Source: Lachnoclostridium sp. UBA739
GTDB taxonomy: Bacteria; Bacillota_A; Clostridia; Lachnospirales; Lachnospiraceae
Length of the DNA: 5,749 nt
Assembly: GCA_002297865.1 (NCBI GenBank)
Contig: DBKX01000260.1
Coordinates: forward strand, 1 to 5,749
Reading direction: 5' to 3'
Shown one piece after another: positions 1 through 5,749 of the stretch. The translations under genes and the position numbers were made by a program. How positions within the stretch are numbered: the stretch's first letter is position 1; each line of letters begins with the position of its first letter. Below the pieces are notes generated by a model, which did no database searches, was not told the origin of the DNA, and was given only the letters and a program-made list of their open reading frames with translations.

Positions 1-2
1 AA

Positions 3-2060
3 AAACCTTATCAGATTAAATTGTCCCAGCCTGCCTCTCTTTTAGGAATGGGGCAAGCAAAAACTTGGATTTTATTAGCCAATGCCTATGATGAATCTGC
101 AATCCGGAATAAACTTGTCTATGATTTAGCTAAAAAAGCAGGACTCATGTACACTCCTAATGGCAATTGGGTCGATTTATATATTAACGGCGAATATCGC
201 GGCAATTATCTATTAAGTGAAAAAGTTGAAATTGCTAAAAACAGAATTGATATCGCTAGTTTAGAAAAGGCCAATGAAAAAGCCAACCCTGGCACTGATT
301 TATCTGCTTTACCTGCATTTGGCTCTATGGAAGGTCAGCCTGGCAAGAGCAAAGGTGTTCTTATTCCAACAGAACCATCTGACATTACTGGCGGTTATCT
401 TCTTGAAGTGGAGGTTCTTCACCGCTATGCAGAAGAAGCCAGTGGCTTTGTCACCTCTCGTAACAAACCTGTAGTGATAAAATCCCCGGAATATGCCTCT
501 AAAAGACAGACAGACTATATAAAGGATTTGTTTCAAAAGTTTGAAGATGCCCTATATACAGAAGATGGTATCCATCCTGTAACACAAAAGTCGTATTCCG
601 AATACTTTGATATGGAATCTTTTGTGAAACGTTATATCATTGATGAAATCTCTCGAAATGTGGATGCAGGTGTTACAAGCTCCTTCTATTATAAACCAGA
701 AGGAAATGATATGCCTGTTTATTCTGGTCCCTGTTGGGATTATGATACCAGCCTAGGCCGCTTCTGGCCACCAGCCTGCGAACCCGAAGGTTTAGGCTAT
801 GCATACTTTTCTGCGGATGAGACCTACAACTGGTACGAACAACTCTATAAACATGTAGAATTCAGAAACTTAATTAAATCTATCTATAATGAAACGTTTA
901 AACCTGCTTTAGACCAACTAATGAATAATACAATTCCTCAGTATCTAGATCTTCTAGGACCTTCCCTTCGTATGAATGCAGCAAGATGGCCAGGTGATAG
1001 CGATTCCATTGGATACGACAAAGATCAGGAAATCGTCATTTCTTTCTTACAGGATAGAATTGCATGGTTAAATGAAACTTGGACAAATGAACCAGAGCCT
1101 ATACCATCCATTACACCCAGTATAGCTCCATCCCCTACAGCTGTTCCAACTACAGCTCCTAGCGTAGCACCTAGCTTACTTCCTAGTGTTTCACCAAGTA
1201 TAAAACCGACCCAAACACCTGCCATGGCTCCTACTGTGAACCCAACTGTCCCCCCTGCCGCTACACCATCCATGATGCCTACCGTTATACCTACTGTAGC
1301 ACCAAGCATCGTTCCTAGTGCAACAGTACCTGACACACCACCTATTGTGGCTCCATCTGCAAAGCCAAGCATTACACTCAATAAATCTTCTGTAACACTT
1401 TATGAAACTGGCAAGAATACTACTCAGTTAAAAGCTGCCGTTCAAGGACAAAGCAAAGCGGTAACCTTTAAAAGCAGTAACTCAAACATTGCTAAAATAA
1501 GCAGTACAGGTACAATTACCGCAATAAAACCTGGAACCACAATTATCACTGCAAAAGCAGCTAATGTAACAGCTACTTGCAAGGTAATCGTAAAAGCTAC
1601 TTCCCTTAAACTCAATAGGACGGAAGCAGTTATTTATACGGTGAATAAAAATACATTTCAGATGAAACCTACAACCACTGGTTATAGTCAAACCATCTCC
1701 TACACAAGCAGTAATTCCAAAATTGCTACGGTTAATCGAACTGGTAAAGTTACTGCAAAAAAAGCTGGTTCTGCCATCATAACCATAAGTGCAAACGGTC
1801 GAACTGCAAGATGTAAGATAATTGTGAAGAATCCTACTCTTACTATATCAAAATCCAAAATTACAATACGAAGGAAATCGAAAACAGCCTTAAAAGTTAA
1901 GGCGACCCCTTCAAACAAAGTAACCTTTACTTCTTCTAATTCCAAAATTGCTACCGTATCCAAAAGCGGTGTAGTAACTGGTATTAGAACTGGAACTGCA
2001 ACCATCAAGGTAAAGTGTAATGGAATTGTTAAATCAGTGAAAATTACTGTAAAAAAGTAA
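3..2060 (+). CDS. CotH-like kinase domain protein with Pro-rich linker and three Big_2 domains (5' partial)
   Basis: The frame is open to the left window edge, and the codons before the TTG at 21 already read as CotH-like sequence (KPYQIKLSQ), so that TTG is not the start and the true N-terminus is missing. Residues below count from codon 21. Residues 1-355 match the CotH family: LLGMGQAKTWILLANAYD, then RNKLVYDLA, then VDLYINGEYRGNYLLSEKVE (51-70), a helix with D208/E209 and N213/D215, and the metal-site-like GPCWDYDTSLGRF (236-248). CotH of Bacillus is an atypical protein kinase that phosphorylates spore-coat proteins; many clostridial homologues are instead secreted or surface proteins of unknown substrate. 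Residues 357-450 are a Pro/Ser/Thr linker, and 451-679 are three Ig-like Big_2 domains of about 75 residues. No LPXTG sorting signal is present at the C-terminus. An extracellular role is inferred; the signal peptide would lie outside the window. Kinase activity is unproven. Confidence 0.9.
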   Translation, partial: KPYQIKLSQPASLLGMGQAKTWILLANAYDESAIRNKLVYDLAKKAGLMYTPNGNWVDLYINGEYRGNYLLSEKVEIAKNRIDIASLEKANEKANPGTDLSALPAFGSMEGQPGKSKGVLIPTEPSDITGGYLLEVEVLHRYAEEASGFVTSRNKPVVIKSPEYASKRQTDYIKDLFQKFEDALYTEDGIHPVTQKSYSEYFDMESFVKRYIIDEISRNVDAGVTSSFYYKPEGNDMPVYSGPCWDYDTSLGRFWPPACEPEGLGYAYFSADETYNWYEQLYKHVEFRNLIKSIYNETFKPALDQLMNNTIPQYLDLLGPSLRMNAARWPGDSDSIGYDKDQEIVISFLQDRIAWLNETWTNEPEPIPSITPSIAPSPTAVPTTAPSVAPSLLPSVSPSIKPTQTPAMAPTVNPTVPPAATPSMMPTVIPTVAPSIVPSATVPDTPPIVAPSAKPSITLNKSSVTLYETGKNTTQLKAAVQGQSKAVTFKSSNSNIAKISSTGTITAIKPGTTIITAKAANVTATCKVIVKATSLKLNRTEAVIYTVNKNTFQMKPTTTGYSQTISYTSSNSKIATVNRTGKVTAKKAGSAIITISANGRTARCKIIVKNPTLTISKSKITIRRKSKTALKVKATPSNKVTFTSSNSKIATVSKSGVVTGIRTGTATIKVKCNGIVKSVKITVKK
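1089..1370 (+). other. Pro/Ser/Thr-rich linker region of the CotH-like protein
   Basis: About 94 residues (357-450, counted from codon 21) contain 27 prolines, mostly spaced four residues apart in units such as TPSI, APSV, APTV and IPTV. It separates the CotH-like domain from the Big_2 array. Such linkers are typical of secreted multidomain proteins of Clostridia, are expected to be extended and flexible, and are plausible O-glycosylation sites. The unit repeats at protein level, but codons vary, so it is a degenerate rather than an exact DNA repeat. A 118-codon open frame on the opposite strand here (1381-1025) is a by-product of this composition. Confidence 0.85.
1371..2057 (+). repeat. Three tandem Big_2 domain units
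   Basis: Units lie at about 1371-1595, 1596-1829 and 1830-2057. Each follows the same plan: a strand with LNKSSVTL-like sequence, then SSNSxIAxV, a G-x-[IV]-T turn, a GT/GS-x-[IT]-I-T strand, and an end of the form [RTK]C-x-x-IVK or ITVK. The phrase SSNSKIATV occurs in units 2 and 3, encoded by an exact 18-base repeat at 1712-1729 and 1937-1954, 225 bases (75 codons) apart. Big_2 domains are Ig-like folds found in adhesins and surface enzymes; here they could act as spacers, wall-binding or adhesive modules. Confidence 0.85.
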
Positions 2061-2075
2061 ATTTTCTTTTTCTAA

Positions 2076-2113
2076 AAGGGCTAACGGACAAGTAAACATT
2101 GTCCGTAGTCCTT
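2076..2113 (+). terminator. Intrinsic terminator-like hairpin after the CotH-like gene
   Basis: The arms 2076-2091 (AAGGGCTAACGGACAA) and 2099-2113 (TTGTCCGTAGTCCTT) pair over about 15 base pairs with one G-U pair and one bulged A, closing a 7-base loop. It starts 15 bases after the stop codon at 2058-2060. The following sequence (ATTCATTTTATAA) is U-rich but has no long uninterrupted U run, so termination may be incomplete. On the opposite strand an A/T stretch precedes it, so it might also stop transcripts from the right. Confidence 0.7.
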
Positions 2114-2127
2114 ATTCATTTTATAAT
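2099..2127 (+). promoter_or_regulatory. Possible distal promoter overlapping the terminator
   Basis: TTGTCC at 2099-2104 (4 of 6 matches to the -35 consensus) is followed by a 17-base spacer and a perfect TATAAT at 2122-2127. Spacing is ideal for the housekeeping sigma factor. The -35 box is the start of the 3' arm of the terminator hairpin. If used, it would give the downstream secreted gene a leader of about 185 nucleotides. In AT-rich DNA such matches occur by chance, so this is tentative. Confidence 0.35.
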
Positions 2128-2245
2128 AAATGTAACAATAAATAACCCAAAGTAATGAAGCCGAAACAAAATAGTAATATCTTCCTGTACGAATTAAAGA
2201 AAATTTAATGAAATTAACAAACTTTTGCAACCCTTTTTTCTGGAT

Positions 2246-2293
2246 TACTTTGTATAATAAATATCGTTCCTTGAGAGGAACAAGAACAAAGTA
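2246..2293 (+). repeat. Nested inverted repeats in the leader of the secreted-protein gene
   Basis: The inner repeat is a perfect 6-base-pair stem, GTTCCT (2266-2271) and AGGAAC (2276-2281), with a TGAG loop. An outer perfect 8-base inverted repeat, TACTTTGT (2246-2253) and ACAAAGTA (2286-2293), encloses it, with unequal internal segments of 12 and 4 bases. GAACAA is also repeated in tandem at 2278-2289. The structure overlaps the proximal -10 box and lies just before the ribosome binding site. It could be an operator or an mRNA 5' stabilising hairpin; function is inferred only. Confidence 0.45.
2253..2258 (+). promoter_or_regulatory. Proximal -10 box candidate for the secreted-protein gene
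   Basis: A perfect TATAAT preceded by TG lies 60 bases before the start codon at 2319. No good -35 box is present at 16-18 bases; the nearest TTGCAA (2225-2230) is 22 bases away. The box is embedded in TATAATAAAT, which also occurs at 2122-2131. Transcription from here would start near 2265, right at the small hairpin at 2266-2281. Confidence 0.4.
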
Positions 2294-2302
2294 TATTTTA
2301 GA

Positions 2303-2310
2303 AAGGTGAG
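2303..2310 (+). promoter_or_regulatory. Ribosome binding site of the secreted-protein gene
   Basis: AAGGTGAG lies 8 bases before the ATG at 2319 and complements the 16S rRNA 3' end well. It supports this start, which also begins a textbook signal peptide. Confidence 0.8.
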
Positions 2311-2318
2311 AAAGAGTT

Positions 2319-3233
2319 ATGAAAAACCAAAAATTAGTAACAGGTATTGTAATGTGCAGTATGATAGCAGGTATCGCAGCAGCTGGAAATATCACTGGGC
2401 AAAATAATAATGTATTTGCTTTAAGTGTTACACAAAAAGGAGTTAGCAGCCAAGTATCAACTGCTTCAACAAAACAATCTGTTCCAACATATAAGGATTA
2501 TAAAAGTTTTACCAGACTACATAACGCAAAACTTGATTGTAAATTCAAGAGTACATATAATTCCAAAAATTTCAGCAAGGACTATACCATCAAGGGAACT
2601 TATGATTTAAATCAAGATGGAAAGAAAGATAAAATTACATTTCGTTATAACGGGGATACCCTCAAAATGAAGTTAACTATTAATGGTTCAACGCTAAAAG
2701 ATGAAATACCTGCTCCTGAAACAGCATATGTAGTTGATGTGAATACCAAGGATTCCTACTACGATTTGGTTTTATATGATAATGGAATGAGTGACGATCC
2801 AACTTATCATTTCTACCGTTATAACGGAAAAACAATTAAATACCTTGGTGCTGTTGGTTCCTATGTAGCAGGTGCAATTAGTTTTGATGGCAAGGGCCAC
2901 GTAGCTGCAAAAGATTCTTTCCTCAACAAGTTAGATGCTCCAATGCTAAAAGGATACTATGCTCTAAAGAAAAATAAATGGACATATCATGATTTCGATT
3001 TATCCAAAGCGGAACAGAAAGAATATACAATATCCGCAAAAAGGGTTGAAGCTTATTTTGCAGAAACAAAAAAGAAACTAGATAAATTTGAACCTACTTG
3101 GAGTAAAAAACAGCAAATCACACTTCATAAAGGTGATAAAATTACAATTAAGAAAATCGGTGATTATGAGATGTATGAAGTGAAGTTAGCTGATGGCCGT
3201 GTTGGGGTACTGTATTTCTGGATTGGAGATTGA
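2319..3233 (+). CDS. Secreted protein of unknown function with a Ca2+-loop-like motif
   Basis: I do not recognise the family. The 304-residue product begins with a signal peptide: KNQK, a hydrophobic core (about 6-23), and a likely cleavage after NVFA near residue 34. Residues 35-58 are Ser/Thr/Gln-rich. Residues 96-104 read DLNQDGKKD, which fits the DxNxDGxxD calcium loop seen in dockerins and FG-GAP/VCBS-type repeats; VVDVNTKDSYYDLVLYDNG (138-156) looks like a diverged second copy, and FRYNG (108-112) and YRYNG (166-170) recur after them. Residues 240-258 are a charged helix. The last ~35 residues (HKGDKITIKKIGDYEMYEVK, then DGRVGVLYFW) resemble a bacterial SH3-like strand pattern, as in wall-binding domains. 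It sits alone between a hairpin upstream and a strong terminator downstream, so it is probably monocistronic. Extracellular location is well supported; calcium and wall binding are inference. Confidence 0.85.
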   Translation: MKNQKLVTGIVMCSMIAGIAAAGNITGQNNNVFALSVTQKGVSSQVSTASTKQSVPTYKDYKSFTRLHNAKLDCKFKSTYNSKNFSKDYTIKGTYDLNQDGKKDKITFRYNGDTLKMKLTINGSTLKDEIPAPETAYVVDVNTKDSYYDLVLYDNGMSDDPTYHFYRYNGKTIKYLGAVGSYVAGAISFDGKGHVAAKDSFLNKLDAPMLKGYYALKKNKWTYHDFDLSKAEQKEYTISAKRVEAYFAETKKKLDKFEPTWSKKQQITLHKGDKITIKKIGDYEMYEVKLADGRVGVLYFWIGD

Positions 3234-3263
3234 TTTTGATTTATTTCATGACTGCTTAAATGT

Positions 3264-3311
3264 ATATAGCCAACCTGTCAGTAAGCAGATTGGCTATATT
3301 GTTCGTTTTTT
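3264..3311 (+). terminator. Intrinsic terminator of the secreted-protein gene
   Basis: Arms 3264-3277 (ATATAGCCAACCTG) and 3286-3299 (CAGATTGGCTATAT) pair over 14 positions with one C-A mismatch, closing an 8-base loop. A run of six T follows at 3306-3311 after GTTCG. It lies 30 bases after the stop codon. It is also the only hairpin between this gene and the convergent gene ending at 3334; read on the - strand it lacks a good U tract, so it is a weak terminator in that direction. Confidence 0.85.
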
Positions 3312-3333
3312 GCTATAAGAAACAACTGAATAT

Positions 3334-4371
3334 CTAACTCATTTTTTTCACATAAACCTTACATTTTGTCCTCTTATTTCCCATTATCACTGTAACAGTG
3401 GCGCTGCCCTCTTTTCCTTGAGCCTCAATGTAAATTGAATTATAACCATCAATCTCTGCTGTTACCACATTTGCATTACTAGTAATACACTTAACATCGT
3501 AATAGTCGTTCGCACTATATGGTTCTGTTACAAAGCTTAGCGAACAGCTTTCATTCGTATTGAGTTCTATTTCCTCTTCTTCAAATTCGAGCCATTCTAT
3601 CTGTGGTTTTCTCACGCTTACCTTACAGCTATACTTTTTATTATGTACCATCGCAGTAACTCTTGCCGTTCCAACGGATTTCGCAGTCAATTTTCCATTT
3701 TTCACACAAACAATGGAACTATCGGATGATTTCCATCTAACATGAAAGGAACATCCCTGTAATTTAATTGTCTTTGACTGGTTAGGCTCTAATACAACAC
3801 TTTTTTTACTTAAGACTGGCGATTCTACAATTATTTTACAAGTCTTTTTTGTTCCACCGGCTTTTGCCGTTATTGTTGTTCTGCCTTTCCCTACTGCAGT
3901 GACTTTACCTTTAGAGGTTACTTTTGCAACATTTTTATTATTGCTAGACCATGTCACAGACTTTGAAGTTCCACTTACTTTTAATTGAAAATATTCCCCT
4001 TTCAATAAAGTCTTTTGGGTTTTATTGATTACTATGTGTTCTTTCACCACATGATGAGATGTTCTTGATGAGTTAGACTTTGAGCTACTAGAAGAACGAT
4101 TGCTTGGTTCCCCATTTGGAAAGCACTTTTTGCACGGCGTTAAACCGTATGATTTTGCTTCTGATAAAGCTGCAGGAAAATATGTACCATTACCACACTT
4201 GTGGGTATGATATTTGCTTCCTGTACGTGTAATATATACCGTTCTTTCTGCCTGAATCGTTGTTGTGTTGCCTACTGGCACACCACCAATCCCTACCTGC
4301 AGCATCATTACAACGAGTAACAGTCCAGTATACATTTTTTTCTTTAGATTTGTGTTCTTTAAATACTCCAT
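3334..4371 (-). CDS. Secreted protein with His/Cys putative zinc module and three Big_2 domains
   Basis: The 345-residue product has a signal peptide: a Lys-rich start (K5, K10-K12), a hydrophobic core (about 14-33), and a likely cleavage after IQA (41). Residues 45-84 form a compact module, VYITRTGSKYHTHKCG then a Ser-Glu-Ala-Lys helix then TPCKKCFP. H55, H57, C59, C80 and C83 are candidate metal ligands. It resembles the YH-x-C ... PC-x-x-C module (Ada-type zinc-binding-like) found at the ends of some secreted nucleases and surface proteins. A Ser-rich linker (about 88-106) follows, then Big_2-like domains at about 112-183, 184-255 and 256-343, each ending in [TSK]CK[IV]-x-V. The third is diverged and carries an acidic stretch (262-268). 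No sortase or membrane anchor is seen at the C-terminus. The ATG at 4371 is chosen because it starts the signal peptide. A surface or wall role is inferred; ligand and substrate are unknown. Confidence 0.88.
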   Translation of the reverse strand: MEYLKNTNLKKKMYTGLLLVVMMLQVGIGGVPVGNTTTIQAERTVYITRTGSKYHTHKCGNGTYFPAALSEAKSYGLTPCKKCFPNGEPSNRSSSSSKSNSSRTSHHVVKEHIVINKTQKTLLKGEYFQLKVSGTSKSVTWSSNNKNVAKVTSKGKVTAVGKGRTTITAKAGGTKKTCKIIVESPVLSKKSVVLEPNQSKTIKLQGCSFHVRWKSSDSSIVCVKNGKLTAKSVGTARVTAMVHNKKYSCKVSVRKPQIEWLEFEEEEIELNTNESCSLSFVTEPYSANDYYDVKCITSNANVVTAEIDGYNSIYIEAQGKEGSATVTVIMGNKRTKCKVYVKKMS

Positions 4372-4382
4372 TTTTATGCATT

Positions 4383-4389
4383 CCCTCCT
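4383..4389 (-). promoter_or_regulatory. Ribosome binding site of the Big_2/zinc-module gene
   Basis: AGGAGGG on the - strand is 11 bases from the ATG at 4371, somewhat long. A nearer ATG at 4381 is only one base after it and opens a different 63-codon frame without signal peptide or known similarity; that frame is not taken as a gene. Confidence 0.7.
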
Positions 4390-4419
4390 AATGTTACTTT
4401 TACCGCACTAGTTTAACAT

Positions 4420-4449
4420 ATTATAGATATTTTGTCTAATCTCTGTAAA
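4420..4449 (-). promoter_or_regulatory. Near-consensus promoter of the Big_2/zinc-module gene
   Basis: On the - strand, TTTACA (4449-4444, 5 of 6 matches) is followed by an 18-base spacer and a perfect TATAAT (4425-4420). Transcription would start near 4413, giving a leader of about 42 bases. The box lies entirely in the 84-base gap after the transporter gene, so the gene can be expressed independently; I see no terminator between the two, so read-through from the transporter is also possible. Confidence 0.7.
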
Positions 4450-4455
4450 GATAAT

Positions 4456-5688
4456 TTAAATAGAGCCACTCATATCATCTTTTAATGCAAACATCATCAT
4501 TGCTCCTGCTGCTGCAATTGCCCCCATTACAAGAAATGACTGCTGAATTGTTATCCATTTGAGCATGCTTCCAACCACGATAGGAGAGATACAATATCCC
4601 GCGTCACGTATCAAAGAAACAACCGAATTAATCCTTCCAAGGTGTGTTGCCTTTGCATGATTGGCAACAAAAGCTGCTGCATTCACCGCACCTAAGATCT
4701 CGCCTATTGTCAACAAAACAATTCCCACCATATATCCATATAAATGACGGCTTATTGCCATCACCATAAAACATCCTGCATAGCATAATCCTCCTACTGC
4801 AAGAACATTTTTCACTTTCATGTTTTTTGTAATATGTACGAGAAACGGTGTGAAAAAGATAACGATTAAGGCATTGATAGATGACACCAAACCAAACAGT
4901 TCTGCCCCTCTATCTCCAAACACAGAATCCATACCAAGAGGAATTCCAAAGCCGAACTGCTCATACACAAAATTATATAGACTCAAAATTAGTGCAACGA
5001 TTATTAGGATAGGAGTTTCTCGTAATACTTCAAACACATTCTGCCTTACTGCTTCATTCTGCTCGTCTATTTGTTTCTGTCTCTTTCTAACGCTTTCATG
5101 TTCTTGTACCAAAAGTATAATTAATATTACTGCTATAAATGTTGTAATTGCATCACCAAGAAATAGTATTTTCAAGTGTTTTTTAAACAGTAAACCTCCA
5201 ACAACGGGCGCAATGGCAGATCCAACGTTTGTTCCCATATACAATAGTGAAAATGCTGCCTGACGATTATGTACCTCTGTGTAATCCGTTACCATAGCGT
5301 CATAGGCAGAACCAGAGAAGGATGAAAAACAAGCTCCCAGAATCAAGGTATATGCCAAAAGTTTTGTAACTGGCATGAATGTGCATGACAGAAAAGTAAG
5401 TGCTGACAAACCAAAGAAAAAGCAAATTACTTTTTTTCGTCCTGCTGTGTCAGCCAATTTTCCTCCTATCAGAACACAAGGTGCTTGTAAAGCCATTGCA
5501 ATGGTAATCAGTGCGCCAGCCTCTGTAGAACTCATACCAATTTTCTTCGTTAAAATTAATGTAAGCAATGGTCCAATAAATCTGCCTAAACTATTAATAA
5601 TCTTCGATATAAATAAGATATAAATCTCTTTCGGTAACCCGATATAATTCTGTATAACAGGCATAATTTTTTCTTTCGAACTTCTCAT
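4456..5688 (-). CDS. MFS transporter, drug-efflux type, 12 membrane helices
   Basis: The 410-residue product is an integral inner-membrane transporter of the major facilitator superfamily, probably a proton-coupled exporter. Twelve hydrophobic segments form two halves separated by a charged cytoplasmic loop (about 195-222, rich in K, R, E and Q). The family loop motif between helices 2 and 3 is GGKLADTAGRKKV (75-87). NVGSAIAPVVGG (154-165) resembles the antiporter motif C of drug:H+ exchangers, with Ala where Gly is usual before the Pro. The IGEILGAVNAAAF segment (328-340) is like the helix 10-11 region of the multidrug (MDR) group. The frame extends to an ATG at 5718, but that lies upstream of the likely transcription start, whereas the ATG at 5688 has GGGAGGG 5 bases before it; I choose 5688. 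Substrate cannot be told. It lies upstream of, and on the same strand as, the Big_2/zinc-module gene, with no evident functional link. Confidence 0.92.
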   Translation of the reverse strand: MRSSKEKIMPVIQNYIGLPKEIYILFISKIINSLGRFIGPLLTLILTKKIGMSSTEAGALITIAMALQAPCVLIGGKLADTAGRKKVICFFFGLSALTFLSCTFMPVTKLLAYTLILGACFSSFSGSAYDAMVTDYTEVHNRQAAFSLLYMGTNVGSAIAPVVGGLLFKKHLKILFLGDAITTFIAVILIILLVQEHESVRKRQKQIDEQNEAVRQNVFEVLRETPILIIVALILSLYNFVYEQFGFGIPLGMDSVFGDRGAELFGLVSSINALIVIFFTPFLVHITKNMKVKNVLAVGGLCYAGCFMVMAISRHLYGYMVGIVLLTIGEILGAVNAAAFVANHAKATHLGRINSVVSLIRDAGYCISPIVVGSMLKWITIQQSFLVMGAIAAAGAMMMFALKDDMSGSI

Positions 5689-5693
5689 CTTTA

Positions 5694-5700
5694 CCCTCCC
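5694..5700 (-). promoter_or_regulatory. Ribosome binding site that decides the transporter start
   Basis: GGGAGGG on the - strand, 5 bases before ATG 5688. It lies inside the reading frame if the ATG at 5718 is used, where it would encode Gly-Arg, and no comparable site precedes 5718. It therefore points to the shorter 410-residue product. Confidence 0.8.
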
Positions 5701-5711
5701 ATTATGTAAAT

Positions 5712-5739
5712 ATGACATACATTATAATGGCTCTATAAT
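5712..5739 (+). promoter_or_regulatory. Possible divergent + strand promoter at the right edge
   Basis: ATGACA (5712-5717, 5 of 6 matches to TTGACA), a 16-base spacer and a perfect TATAAT (5734-5739) lie on the + strand, pointing out of the window. They overlap the - strand -10 box of the transporter. Any gene served would start beyond 5749, for example a regulator; nothing of it is visible. Confidence 0.4.
5721..5726 (-). promoter_or_regulatory. -10 box candidate for the transporter gene
   Basis: A perfect TATAAT on the - strand predicts a start near 5714, about 26 bases before ATG 5688. The -35 position falls at the window edge (5743-5749); the visible bases (CCCAAC on the - strand) are not close to consensus, so the promoter is weak, activated, or incompletely seen. 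Confidence 0.45.
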
Positions 5740-5749
5740 AAATGTTGGG

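Noticed and set aside
1025..1381. 118-codon open frame on the - strand, rich in Gly, Val, Ala and Thr
   Set aside because: It is antisense to the Pro/Ser/Thr linker; the regular repeat composition keeps the opposite frame open. No ribosome binding site or family resemblance.
2114..2245. Possible riboswitch or small RNA in the leader before the secreted gene
   Set aside because: The sequence is AT-rich with no long stems or conserved riboswitch core that I can recognise, so nothing is called.
2081..2395. 104-codon hydrophobic open frame on the - strand across the intergenic region
   Set aside because: It covers the terminator hairpin and promoter-like boxes and overlaps the signal-peptide codons of the + gene; its hydrophobicity comes from AT-rich DNA. 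No ribosome binding site supports it.
4190..4381. 63-codon - strand frame starting at an ATG one base after the AGGAGGG
   Set aside because: Overlaps the secreted gene out of frame; spacing of one base is too short for initiation and the product has no signal peptide or recognisable motif.
4820..5263. 147-codon open frame on the + strand
   Set aside because: Antisense to the transporter, Ser/Thr/Ile-rich without domain features, and the transporter frame is clearly the coding one.
5689..5718. Ten-residue N-terminal extension of the transporter
   Set aside because: The ATG at 5718 lies upstream of the predicted transcription start, has no ribosome binding site, and the extension contains the site for the internal ATG.
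1..5749. CRISPR array, tRNA/rRNA, insertion sequence or phage remnants
   Set aside because: No regularly spaced direct repeats with unique spacers, no RNA gene cores, no transposase or integrase frames and no terminal inverted repeats with target duplications were seen.

Overview
The window looks like chromosomal DNA from an AT-rich, Gram-positive anaerobe of the Clostridia, most likely Lachnospiraceae. The evidence is low GC, purine-rich AGGAGG-type ribosome binding sites, short AT-rich intergenic regions with consensus TATAAT boxes, and secreted proteins built from bacterial Ig-like (Big_2) modules with a proline/serine/threonine linker. The genus cannot be fixed from the sequence alone.

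There are four protein genes. On the + strand, 3-2060 is the 3' part of a gene for a CotH-type (spore-coat-kinase-like) domain joined by a Pro/Ser/Thr linker to three Big_2 domains; its 5' end lies outside the window. It ends at a hairpin (2076-2113). After an AT-rich gap with promoter-like boxes and a small inverted repeat, 2319-3233 encodes a secreted protein of unknown function with a Ca2+-loop-like motif and a possible SH3-like end, followed by a clear intrinsic terminator (3264-3311).

The right half is on the - strand. 4371-3334 encodes a secreted protein with a small His/Cys putative zinc-binding module and three Big_2 domains, and has a near-consensus promoter of its own (4449-4420). 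Upstream of it, 5688-4456 encodes a 12-helix major facilitator superfamily (MFS) efflux-type transporter; its start is better placed at 5688 than at the longer candidate at 5718. The right edge holds promoter-like boxes on both strands, which suggests a divergent gene just outside.

Three of the four genes encode exported proteins, and two use the same Big_2 module, so the locus looks like a small cell-surface/secretome cluster with an unrelated transporter beside it. I see no RNA genes, CRISPR array, insertion sequence or phage gene. I found no convincing undescribed multi-gene system; the most unusual points are the domain combinations of the two Big_2 proteins and the 5'-leader structure of the unknown secreted gene.
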